In this document: one piece after another, positions 27,776 to 39,500 of the stretch | How the letters are laid out: each line of letters starts with the position of its first letter | Numbering within the stretch: position 1 is the first letter of the stretch | Made by a program: the position numbers and the translations under genes | Source of the DNA: Colius striatus | Lineage: Eukaryota > Chordata > Aves > Coliiformes > Coliidae | DNA: 64,000 nt | Reading direction: 5' to 3' | Assembly: GCF_028858725.1 (NCBI RefSeq) | Contig: NC_084765.1 | Span: 9,131,501-9,195,500, forward strand | The notes under the pieces: model-generated | Database searches by the model: none | What the model saw: the letters and a program-made list of their open reading frames with translations, nothing else | Told to the model about the DNA's origin: nothing

Positions 27776-30439
27776 TCAAAGCTGTTAGTCAAAAGCTGAA
27801 TGCGAGTGCCAATGTGAAGGAGGATAAACGAATGCATGCATTGGACAGATCAGTCCACTCCTGGGGGCTGCAGCCTCCACTTATGATTTAAAATTCCTAA
27901 AGCAATCGTAAAACTTTAGCCAGACTGGGTTTTACACACAGTATTGTACTAAAAACAGACCCAGTTTTCCATTCTGCTCCAAGCTTTGTTACAAACTCCT
28001 GTCTGGTTCTGGTTAGTAAATATGTCTCAGTTAAAATGTTCTGCAATATTTAAATACCAGCTATCACACTCTGGGGATTATGAAACCCATTTTCTTAGGG
28101 TGTGAAGATCCCTGAAAGGGCAAAGCATCTTTGGAAACTTGGAAAAGTTGCTATTACCTCTGCACAACTTAGACCCATTTCACATCCTCCCAAGTATTCC
28201 TCAGCCCAATATATCAGATGCCCTTGGATGCAGGCTAGCTTCTGAGACCTCATGCTTTTAACATTTCCTCCCCCACTTCCACTGTGTTCCCGTTACAGCC
28301 CTCCACATAACTGAAAGGGCCAGTGTTCTTGCCTTGCAGAGAGATATTTAGTTATGTTTTATTGCTTCTAATTAACTAAAGTAAGGACTCAGAGGGAGCA
28401 GTAAAATGAGAAAGATTGTCCTTTAATAATGTTTTTACTTCAACTTGCTACATCCTCCTAAATTCTTCAGTTGACCTGTCAGGGCACAGAACAAAGTGTA
28501 CAATAGCAAGAATGTTGAAAGGAGTACTTGGAATAAGAACCCACAGAAACACCCCCAAGACACCATTTCCCAGAACATTTGGTCTTTAATTCAGGCTTTT
28601 GGATCTGCATCAAGATCTACTTGAGTCGCCCATGCAAAAAAAGGACAACTTCAGAGGAAAACACATTAAGTTCATTTTCATGATGCCACGCAAAGTGCAA
28701 CAGTTGCTATACTAGGCAAAAGTAACCAGTAACCAAGAACTAAAAGAAATCACACCTGCTGGCCTGTTGCCACTTTTCAGCTCCATTCTTCCTGCTTTAA
28801 GAGCTCACTGAATTGTGAGAATTGTAGATGCAGGCTCAGTTACTTGCATTTACAATGAGTAATACAATGACATACATTTTCCTTTTGTAGCTAAGTCCTC
28901 TCATAGATGGAGATTTCACCTTTCAAAGTGAAAAGATAAACAACATCAACAAACACAAAAATACTGCAGGCTATCAAAAGCACTGTGTGCTAAGGTACAG
29001 TCCAGCCTTACATCTACAGCATGGCATTAATTGGTAAAACAGAAAGGAAGAGAAAGGGTACAAACTTGTGCTTAGCTCAAATATTTGGCCTGAGTATCTC
29101 AAAATGCTTTAAAGGAAGATCAATACTAACACTTGTCAGCCAAGGAAAATCTGGCATAGGGATTAAGCAGTTACAGTCAGAAGTATGTTTGGGTGCTAAG
29201 CGACCAGCACACAGCATCCCCTCAGGAATTTTTTGTTGCTAAGGCAATGTGTGGTCTTTAGCACAGTGGCAGCTCCTCAGTGTAAACATAAATAAAAGAT
29301 TGAGAAACATTAATAAAAAATTGAGGAAGACTAAAGCACTAATTTCACGTACAACACTTACATAGCAACAATTACTGGTGTTGTTCCACAAGCATCTAGA
29401 CCTGGTATTTAGCAACCTCTCACATCCAGAAAAATAAAGCCTGCAACGCAGTGAACCTGAGCTCATGAGGCAGCGTACCACACAGAGGTTGTTACGAGCA
29501 TCAAGGCTGTGAGGTCTTGTCTCTCTTCACTCAGCAGGCACCTCACTGCTGTGAGATGCAAGGCACTGGAAAAGCAGGCCCTGCATTGCTGCCAGCTCTC
29601 TCCGTCCCTACCTCCCTCCTCCATCTCCCTCCTGCTGTCAGTACTGTGTGCACAGAAAAGAGCCCTAAGGATGCTTCACACAGCTTACTGCTGGAAAACA
29701 AGTAAACCAATAAGCAAATACATTTTAATATCATACCACACTTCAACAAGAACCGTTGAGATTACACCAGTTCAATCCAGCATGATTTGGCTGAACAATG
29801 TTCATGAAGCAGGCGCTGTAGATTAGGACAAAATTCTTTTTTTCCAAGAACATACTTCTCTCAGCATAACCAACGATAAAGAACAGAATGGTTTCCAGTG
29901 TAATTAGTCAAGCCACTTGAAAAAAAAAAAAATCACTTGTCCCCTCATCATCCTCTTGAAAGGAATCATTCTGATATGTTCATACTGACTGAGAGAAGAA
30001 TGATTTGTCCAAGGAACTTAAGAGTCCAGTAAAAGGAAATCCAAAAGCAATCCACATAGTTGCTCTTGATCAGTCAACAGAGACCAGCTTTCACTGTTAC
30101 AGAAAACTGGCACAGAACCATGGTCTGTTTGCTTTTGGCCAGGCTTGGTCCCCATAGCTAAATAATTTATTTTCAGGAACCATGGGAAGATGTAATCAGC
30201 ACAAGAAGAATCAGAGAGCAGGTTCATACCCACCAGCTACTGGTTTAGTCTGGGAGGTGAAGCCAGAAAAAAAGGAAAGAAGAAGGAGAAAGTAGCATGC
30301 TTGTAAAGCTATTTATATTATGCCAGAACTGTAGAAAGATTAATTTTAAATTCTCTGGGAGTACTTTCCAGGCTGAAAACTAGATAGTAGGCCTTGAGTT
30401 TGAGAAAAAGTGCAAGATCCCCAGTCTTCACCTTTAAAC

Positions 30440-30628
30440 ATGGAAATAGTAGACAGAAGACAGTTTCGTCTTAACTTTGTGGCAGTCTTCTTCTCAGGAT
30501 CTCTTTTTCTCTATGTCTCTGTATTATACTACCAGAGTAACTTAAGAGTACAGAAAGCACAAAGTCAGGCCAAGATCAAAGAGAAAGTAACTTCAGAAAG
30601 CTGGGAAACCTTTGCCAAACAGGACTAG
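30440..30628 (+). CDS. Candidate single-pass membrane microprotein (62 aa)
   Basis: The start codon has a strong Kozak context (AAACATGG). The predicted peptide has a charged N-terminus (MEIVDRRQFR), one hydrophobic segment at about residues 11-30 (LNFVAVFFSGSLFLYVSVLY), and a Lys/Gln/Glu-rich tail (VQKAQSQAKIKEKV and onward) ending QD. This resembles the layout of small mitochondrial or ER membrane proteins. An acceptor-like TTTCCAG lies 70 bases upstream, and an ATTAAA polyadenylation-type word at 30661-30666 follows the stop. I do not recognise the family. It could be a real small gene, a retrocopy, or a chance frame. Confidence 0.3.
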   Translation: MEIVDRRQFRLNFVAVFFSGSLFLYVSVLYYQSNLRVQKAQSQAKIKEKVTSESWETFAKQD

Positions 30629-32621
30629 TTAACAATGACAGGATATGTCCTTTATTTATCATTAAAATACAGCCAACAGCAGAATCAATCAACTGAATTC
30701 ATATTTATTCTTCTAGCTGCCCCAGAGTAATATGCATGCAGCAATCTTCACTAAAGCTGAAACTATTGTGTTCTGTTCTTAACTCTGCCATAAGATGGCA
30801 GAGCAACCCCACTCCTGTTGTAGAGGTAGTTGGTAAACGTTGGACAGTTTGCCATTGTTTGGTATGGTAAAATGCAGCCATGCAAGCAGATGTAGATATA
30901 AAAATCAATTGTTTCCTCTCTGTACTGCAAGACAAAGCTCATTCAAATCCTCTGAGGTATCAGGTATTTTAGTTCATAATCCTCTTAGTAGACATTGAAG
31001 AAGTAACCCATTTTGATGAGTGCAGAGAAGGCTTAAGGAAAGCCAAGAAATCTGTGGTGCTTCCCGTCAGAATAAGGAACCTCGTTACCCGTAACAGTGA
31101 CTCACAGCACAGATCTTGCTGCATTATTTTTGTACGGCTTTTCCAGTTTTGTATCTCAAAGTTGAGTGTACAAGGGACAGTTATTTACAACCTCATTCTG
31201 CCTCACAACAAATTTAAGGATTCATCCTAGTACAGACATATGCACCGATACAAAAATCATCTGGGTTTAAGATTTAGCTGGCTTAGAATTCTCAAGCTGG
31301 ATTAATTGCCTGTTTTCTCACTTTCATAAGTAGCCTCCTGCCTCCAAGCAGCAAAGACTTTGCAAGCAGCTTCTATCAATGCAACCACCTGCAAGATCTG
31401 CCACAGGGGACTTGCTGCTTAAGTATCACCAGCCAGTAAGGAAACTACTAGTTGTCTCCTTTACGGAAAAACACAACAGGTGTTGTGTTACAGTAAATAT
31501 CACACAGTAGAACAAAAGAGAGAAAGAAGAAAACTTTTCTATGGAAAGTAAAGGGACGATATTTTTCTATAATGGTAGATGTAGCTCGAAAGATAGAGTA
31601 AGAGAGGAAAGGTCTGCTGTAAAAAGAAAAAAACAAACTTCCAGCACTTCAAATGTACAAACACAATTGAAGTCTTTGGAAAAATAACTGTGGTGAGGAG
31701 GAGGGGAAAGAAAAAAAAGTCAAGGTCGATTCCCTTGCAGCAATTAAGTCCAAAATTGGAGGCCTTTAATGAAGATCACAGAACACTACAGAAATCACAT
31801 TATGCTCAAAGACAGGAAGTGGCTTCTGCCTTCCATCAGCAGATGCATTCTACTCCACACAATCAGTGTCAGTTGAAGCTGCTGAACAGGCAAGTTCCAG
31901 TATCAGCCCTCTTTCTTCCAAAGACAGTAATTTTTGACATAGTGCTATGTGGCACCAGGAGACTGGCCAGCATGTTTATTTGTGGCTCAAAAAGACATAT
32001 GAATTCAACCAATACAGGCATAGTGTTAAATAACATAACCAAGTTTCATTCTTAAGCTGATGTAAGGAGGAGATAAAACTAGACCAGCTACAAATTCTGT
32101 ACATGCTTAAGACTTCATTGGCATGGGGGTCAGTCATAATTGTGAGCAACACTGTGCTGATAATGCAATCTGGGTAGTTCTTAAAAAAAAAGAACAAAAG
32201 GAAAAACCTTCCAAAATCCCATAACCACCATCCCTCCCCCCCCCGCCTACAACAAACTAGATAGTAAATACTGACTCCCTACAGAAAAACAGCTGAAACA
32301 CACTAAATAGCAGTCTTTCTTTCAAAACTTTGTGCACAATGCAACCCTTTTTATGTAGGAAAAGGCCATGTCAAGCCCTCAGAACATTGCAGTCCACAAA
32401 TACTGCAGAATACTGTAGTTTTGTGCCACTCTGTGCTGGTGTATAGTGAATTAGTAGACATTAGTGCTGTACTGTTCCTTGCCCTAATGTAATATGCATG
32501 GCATTGCATCACTAATTCATGATTTAGGAATGCCCTACCTTCTCTAGAGCAAATGTCCGGGGTAAACTGTGGTTTCTGGTATTTTTTCACGAAAAGAAAG
32601 CCAACATAAAAAGCTTGGGTA

Positions 32622-32641
32622 GTGTGTATGTGTGTGTGTAT
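32622..32641 (+). repeat. TG/TATG microsatellite
   Basis: A short run of GTGTGTATGTGTGTGTGTA. A related mixed TA/CA stretch lies at 36501-36530. Confidence 0.85.
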
Positions 32642-32989
32642 GAACAGATGCACGAATGGAAAGGGGCTAGGATATATAAATCTGCCTCCAGAGTAACCTA
32701 CTGAAACAAACAGAAAACAAAACTAACAAAAACTCACCTCAAAACAAGAAAATCACAATAAAACATGATTTTTAATGTCACACATAACAGGACTGTTGGA
32801 TTAACATCACATGCCAGCCAAGGGACACCCTGCCATCAACATTGAGGATGATCTCACCAATAACTCTTTCAGTTTAGCACCTTCTGCATCTTTTGCATGC
32901 TCTTCTCCACCAAGATAAACAGAGTCAGTTTATTTCTGCACTGTATTTTTACCTGCAATGTCAGAGGTCCTCCATGGACCTGGTATAGT

Positions 32990-33874
32990 CTTTAGAATCC
33001 TTTGGAATGTGAAAGAAAAGATGGTTAACAGGAGGAGTCAATGTGGACTCAAGAGGAAATCCTGTTTGACCTATCCCATAGACTTCTCTAAGGGCATAAC
33101 TGGCAGGGTAAATGAAGGAGAGCAGTGGATGTCATATACCTTGACTGTACCAAGGCTTTTTACACCATTTCCCATAAAATCCTTATCAAAAAGCTCAGGC
33201 AGTGTGGCTTGGATGACTGGACAGTGAGGCAGATCAAGAGATGGCGGAATGACAGAGCCCAGAGGGTGGTGATCAACGGCCTGTGGCCAGTGGAGTTCCA
33301 CAGGGATCAGTTCTGGGGCCAGTCTTGTTCAACATCTTCATCAACAACCAGGATGAGGAGGGAGTATATCCTCAGTAAGTCATGTCCAGTTCTGGGCTCC
33401 CCGGCTCAAGAGGGACAGGGAACTTCTGGAGAGAGTCCAGCGCAGGGCCACCAAGATGATCAGGGGACTGGAGCATCTTCCTTATGAGGAAAGGCTGCAG
33501 GAACTGGGGCTGTTTAGTCCGGAGGAGACTGAGGAGGCATCTCATTAATATTTACAAATGTCTAAATGGTGGATATCAGGAGGTTGGGGCATCAGCTTTT
33601 TCTGTTGTATCTAGTGACAGGACAAAGGGTAATGGAAAGAAGCTGGAACACAAAAAGTTTCATTTAAACAGAAGCAAAACTATTTTACTGTTCAGGTGAG
33701 GGAGCCCTGGCACAGGCTGCCCAGGGAGGGTGTGGAGGCTCCTTCTTCTTTTCAAAATCTGCCTGGACACAATCCTGTGGACCTGACCCAGGTGGATCTG
33801 CTTTAGCACGGGAGGTGGACTAGATGATCTCTAAATGTCCCTTCCAACCCCAAACATTCTGTGATTCTATGAAT
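32990..33874 (+). mobile_element. CR1 LINE with reverse-transcriptase remains, internally deleted
   Basis: The plus strand carries ORF2 remains. A frame with MDVIYLDCTKAFYTISHKIL and [13 protein letters not shown] corresponds to the reverse-transcriptase core. A later frame corresponds to the ORF2 C-terminal part, and the element ends in the CR1 tail (GGACTAGATGATCTCTAAAT, then ATTCTGTGATTCTATGAA). Near 33350 the sequence jumps from the region just before the catalytic motif to the C-terminal part, so a large internal piece is missing. Frameshifts are present. It cannot be active. Confidence 0.92.
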
Positions 33875-34119
33875 CCTGAACTGTTTCCACATAGCAAGCA
33901 AGCAAACCAAAAGGTTTCTGCAGCTCTCAACTTGCAGAAAGGATGCCAGATTTAGGATTAGAAAGAATTAATAATTCAAGTAGTCTCCAATATTGTTATT
34001 GTCACAGGCAGGAAGCAAGAAACAAGTGGTTACTTAACAGGTGTGTTCCCTGTGAGTCATTTTTTAAACACCAGATAAATTAAAGAGTTTAACACTGCAA
34101 TGCCACAAAGTGTATCCTA

Positions 34120-34186
34120 TGGGGGGGTTGGACTAGATGATCTCTAAAGGTCTCTTCCAACCCCTATCATTCCATGATTCTATGAC
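34120..34186 (+). mobile_element. CR1 LINE 3' tail fragment
   Basis: A G-run is followed by TTGGACTAGATGATCTCTAA, TCTTCCAACCCCTATC and ATTCCATGATTCTATGA. This is a short truncated copy about 250 bp from the larger CR1, on the same strand. Confidence 0.85.
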
Positions 34187-35073
34187 CAGAATTCAACACT
34201 GAGTACAAGAAACTTTTGGTTACATTTTGATTTTCTGTTCTTTCACAACCTTCATCAATTGTGATCTGTGTTTAGCCAAGGTTCTCTTCATTCCTAGATT
34301 AACTTAAAAGTAATGCTGGCACAAAGCAACCATCTAGACTTCATAAATGTAGAAAAACCCTGACAATAGAATTTGAGTACATTTTGGCTTAAAATTTTAG
34401 AGTTGAAGGTTTTTTTGTTACACTCATTCATTCATGACTCTGAAATACCCAATGTGCTGTACAAAATTCTATTATTGATACAAGTAAATATACAAACCCA
34501 GAATTTCATCTCAACATTGCCTAAGTGGCCACATCAAAGGTCAGAATAGTAGAATGGATACATTAACTTAAAAACAGGATAAAAATATCAAAATCAATTA
34601 AGAACCTCTGAAATGCCACTCTTCTGTTGCATATTTTACATGTCTTCCTGGTCATTTCAACTTCTAAAAACTTCAATATCTAAAACACTCTGAGATTGAC
34701 TGAGGCCAATAATTGTTCTGCAAAGAAGACAAGATTGAGACCAGAGGAAGTTCTACTTTGCCATAGTTAGATTTCTATTGGCACCCAAACTTCCTAGCAA
34801 GAACTACAGTCCTTGCTACTGTAAAGCTCTCTATAGTAGAGAGTTTAGGACTTGAAAATGTGGCTTTCAGAACTAAAGTTTGTTGGGTATCAAATCATCT
34901 GCTGCAGTCTAAATTTAACTGGCCAACTCAAGCAACAGCTGAGCTGGGTTTCTTTAGACATTTTCCTCTCAGGAAAATTCTCTTTAAATGGAAACAATCC
35001 TCTTCCCCAACAAAACATCAAGTGTATGTATGCATGAGAGTTCTTGTAAAGAGTTGGTTTTGTCGGGCAGAAT

Positions 35074-35190
35074 GTCATAGAATGGTAGGGTTGGAAGGGA
35101 CCTTTAGTGATCATCTAGGCTAATCCCCCTGCAGAAGCAAGTTCACCTAGATCAGGTCACATAGGAACATGTCCAGGCATCCTTGATGCA
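35074..35190 (-). mobile_element. CR1 LINE 3' tail fragment
   Basis: Reverse orientation: TCATAGAATGGTAGGGTTGG, GATCATCTAGGC, then TTCACCTAGATCAGGTCACA. It is truncated after about 115 bases. Confidence 0.88.
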
Positions 35191-36500
35191 ATAACTGTTT
35201 CACCCCCCTGAAGAAAACTCACTTCATTCTTCCAGTTTTTGCTCCTGCAGTTGAGATTAGTGGCAGCTGCGAGAAAATCAGGCCTGGCCTGTTTGCCAAG
35301 TCCACCCTGAAGAGCTTCAGACCAGAGTTTACTATGGAAACACAGACAGATTCCTAACAAAAGCGGCTCTGAGTGATATTGCAAGAACATGAGCAACTTG
35401 GAGCTGGTCATCTGAAATGTCCTGCATTTCTCATCTCTGCACACAAAGCATTCCTGGCAGCACCAGCAGTGACAGCATGCAGTATTGCCACGGAACAAGA
35501 GATATATGGGTGTGTGAAACAAAATGTTGTATCTGTCTCAAGACATCTAACTGCAATTATATTACTCAAGTGAAGTTAGACAACAGGCTATCATGAGCCT
35601 CTGCAGTAGTAACAATTTATTTGTCAACAGGTACAATTAAGTCTTCAAAAACAACACACAATAATTGCCATCACCATGCATTATGTTTATCAATGCTTAC
35701 CTAACAGTCTGTGTGCAACAGGCCATTGTATGATCCCCACTTTAAAACATCCTCTTCTGGCTCACTCTATTCAAATGAGCTGTCAGTTCATAAACTCACT
35801 GAACCAACAGCATCTGCAGTTTCATTATTAATGGTGCATCAGCACTTTCAATCCACCATTTCATTCCACCACTGCTTAGTTATGCATTCAAGTTTCCTCT
35901 AAAAATTAACTCTAGAACACAGCTCCGACATAGCTGTAGAACGAGTAAAGCTAAAATGATTTCTTTTCCCCTCAAATGTGTGCAGTTACAAGCTCCCAGG
36001 TTGTTTTCATTAACTGGCAGGAGTGAGAGTGCCTTTCATGGAATGCAACTGAACTTGCTCCTCTTCTTTCATCTTTCCATTTATTGCTACCTGCTGGAGC
36101 ATGTGCAGAGGGTATTTTTAAGACTGACACCATCTCTCTGCAAGTTCATTTACCAGTCATCAAGCTTTCAAACTCAACACTAAAACTAGAGCTTACACAT
36201 CTTAACACAGCCATAAAAATAGTTTTTATGACATAGTTTTTCTATTTTCAGTCTCTTTATCCTATCTACTCGAAACTCAATTGTTCTGGAGCACAACTTA
36301 TTGACAATACATGCATCAGTTACTATGTGCAGTAACTAACAACTTATAGAACTACAAGGCTTCAAACCATATACTGCATTTAATATACCTATAATGATGA
36401 AGATAAATCTTCCAGTTCTGTGAAGTGGTGAAAATCCTCTTGCACTGCAAGCATTTAAACTTTTGCTACAGAGATTGACACTGAAAAGCCATTCATACAT

Positions 36501-36530
36501 TTGCATACGCATATACGTGTATACACACAC
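36501..36530 (+). repeat. Short TA/CA-rich simple repeat
   Basis: An alternating purine-pyrimidine stretch (GCATACGCATATACGTGTAT then ACACACAC). Confidence 0.7.
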
Positions 36531-39500
36531 TTATGCTTGTAGAGTTTAAACAAGAAATAAATCATCTAATTTAGAGGGGATTATTTTTGTTCAGAAATAC
36601 CTAAATTTGGGCTAGTATTTTAATCATCTATTCTATAATGACATGGAAGACAATCTATTAGAATTAGAACCATCTGCCTGACTATCCTAATACAGTAGGT
36701 ATTGCCACTAGTGGTAAACAGTATTGACTGTATAGATTGAGTACTTTATAAAATGCTATATTGGTAGACATGCACCACTTACAGTCAGTCTCCCGGGGCA
36801 AGCCTCTTTCCTAAAGAAGTAAATTGCCAGGTAAGAGAGATCTGGGCTCTGTGTTTCTTAGTTATCAACAAACAACTAATCTTCAGCCATTACTCTCTAA
36901 AGAAAAAGAGTTGAAAGAACAGCGGTGTCAGAAAACCTGCTATGATAATGTTGCTGTCTGAGTACATACAGAGATTAATTTTGCCACTTTTTCAGAACAT
37001 CAAGTATTGTTTTCCTACTAAGCTTACCGATGCACACTGTTCAAAATGATAGTGTAGTTAAATCTAAGCAGATATTAACAATTAAAGTCACATATATTCA
37101 AATTACTTTTGTTCCAAGACACCCCAGACACTGGCCAGGAGTCTGTTGTTCAAAACCTGCAATACAATCAACATTTCAGTTACGACTCTTGTACCTTTCA
37201 TATCTCCTCAGATACTTCATTTTGGCAGAACAGAACTAAACAGCCCAAGAGACGCTATTCTACAGCAATTTTACCAATAACTGTAGTCAATTCCTGCAGG
37301 ATCAAAAATCAGCATTTGCAATAATTTACTTAGTAAGAGTGCTTACTTTTAAAACACAATCTCTAAAGCAGTTATACTTCCCACCCTAAAGAACAAGAGT
37401 AGAAATATTTTAAGAGCAATGATTCATCATTCACCTTCCATTTTAAACCTCATTTTCCACTTTCAGTCAGGTGCAAATAAACCTCACACAGCTTGTGGTA
37501 GTGTTTAATCCAGTGGTATAAAGTTTCACACTTTTTTGCCCCTTTCCCCTTTCTTTCAAATACTTCTTTCTTTCAAAAGGTAGCAAGGCAGAAGGCTTTA
37601 GATGAGTCTCACGAAGTAATTTCTGCAATGAGTGAAATGTTTCTTCCCATCTTCCACATCTGTTGAGGCACTAGCGACAACCTGTGTTCCCCCTCACTTC
37701 AATTCTGGTGTCCCTTGATATTTATATTTGTCAAACCTATTGGCATTTTTGCATTTATCAATGGTGTATACCTCAAAAGCCTCCTTTAGAAGCTCACCAG
37801 GGGACATAACCTTGAGAGTATTTAATTCTACAGCACAGCATCAGTCATTAGTCCCAAAGAATTTGAAATCATGCCATATCCAGATTAGCTTTATGTCTTC
37901 TCAGACCAAAGAGTGATCTCACACAGCCAGCATGACGACCATGGTATGAAAACATCAAAAGTACTGGACTAGTGCAGTTTTGATACAAGCCAAGCACCCA
38001 ACGGATGGCACAAATTAGCACAGGTATACTATATTTAACCTTCCTGCAAAGAAGTTGTGTTCAAAATAGTAATGGTTAAGTGTTTCCTCCCTCAGTTCCA
38101 AAACGAGCCACAAATGAAATCAGGAGTCATAAACAAAACAGAGCAGGAAGGACTAGTAGTATATATTAGTCCATACATATTTGTACATGTTGATTGAGAT
38201 TGAGACATATATGTTAAATACTGGAAATTTTTCTAATTATTAGATAATGCTTGCCAATTACTAGGTGTGTTCTGAATAGGATTAATGCAACTTAATAATT
38301 TAAAGAAACATGAGGACTCAAATCTGCTGTGGAGATACCTGATCTTAATAGAATTCTGTCAGAAAATATTATTTCCAGAGGACATAAAACCAGTAATAAA
38401 CAAGAAGGTTGAACAACAGAAGTTACGGTCACTGTATAAGAATTCCTATAAAACCCAACAATTGATAGCCAGCATGATCTTGCAGACAGCCCTAAGGGGT
38501 AAAAAGCAAAGACACTGGTAGTTTTTCACTTCACACATTTTACATTGAAAAAAAAGCCCACTTATTTTTAATCTTACAAGTTCAAGTATTGACTATGTGC
38601 ACAAGAAATCACATTAATGTTTTCCTGGTGAGCTATGTCTAGGAATTCACACTAGCCTCCAAATCTACCTAGGCTAAGGATACCAAAGTCCTGAGAAGAT
38701 AAAGCATTGCACAACAAAAACTTGTAATCTGCCATATATTTAGTAAGATATCTTAGAAGTTCTAAAAAACCCAGAAGCTGTGAAGCATATTTGAACAGCT
38801 GTTAGCACACTATACATGCTCCAACAGAAAAAGCTGCTGCCTTCTATCAAAGGAACTATGACTGCAAGGACAGCAGTTGAGGACAAACGCTTTAATTAAC
38901 TGCAGTGAAGTGGAGGAAGCAAGCAGTCCCTTGGGAGGCAAGCGTTTACAAGCCAGCATAGAGAGGCACACGGATGATGCAGAAAAGATGAAAAAATAGA
39001 GCAGCAAGTTCACTGTGGGTCAGTTCAAACAAGCCACTATTCAGAGGAATCTCTGAGTCTTTTCTGTTCTGTCTTTATGGAGATTGTTAATTAATACTTT
39101 GCTCTTACCTGAAGTCTATGCTCATCTATGCAGATGAGCCAATTGTGACCAGCTTCCTAAGGAATCCTACAAAACTGCTCCTGATTAAGAGAGCAAGCAA
39201 AAGCTTCTAGATGAATGAGTGAGAAGATGTAGCAGCAATCAACCCAGAAAATCACATGAAAGGAGACAAACTGGGCAGGAAGACAAGCAGCAGGTGCTCT
39301 CAGTTTGAAGTGGAGGTAGCCCAATCTTTCAGCATCACTTGAGGCCACAGTGAGCTTGTTCTCCTAACCCCAAAGCAGTTTATGTGCAAGACCTGCATCT
39401 CTTTGCAGCACAACATGTTAATAAACAGCTGTTCTAAACTAGGGTTTCCAAGAAGGTGATCTTAAAATAGGAGTCACCCAATGTTTCATTGGTAGGAAGA

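Larger units (their letters stand above)
20986..32980. other. Intergenic stretch between OVCH2 and FAR1, left part
   Basis: AT-rich sequence without recognisable conserved genes. The OVCH2 signal exon and promoter should lie somewhere in its left part but were not identified. Contents noted: T/G-rich low-complexity near 26335-26385, a short hydrophobic ORF at 27650-27775, a candidate membrane microprotein ORF at 30440-30628, a C-run near 32233-32242, and a TG microsatellite at 32622-32641. Confidence 0.5.

Noticed and set aside
33125-33487. A reverse-transcriptase-like frame that could suggest an endogenous retrovirus
   Set aside because: The downstream tail and the RT wording are those of the CR1 LINE family, and no LTRs or gag-like frames are present.
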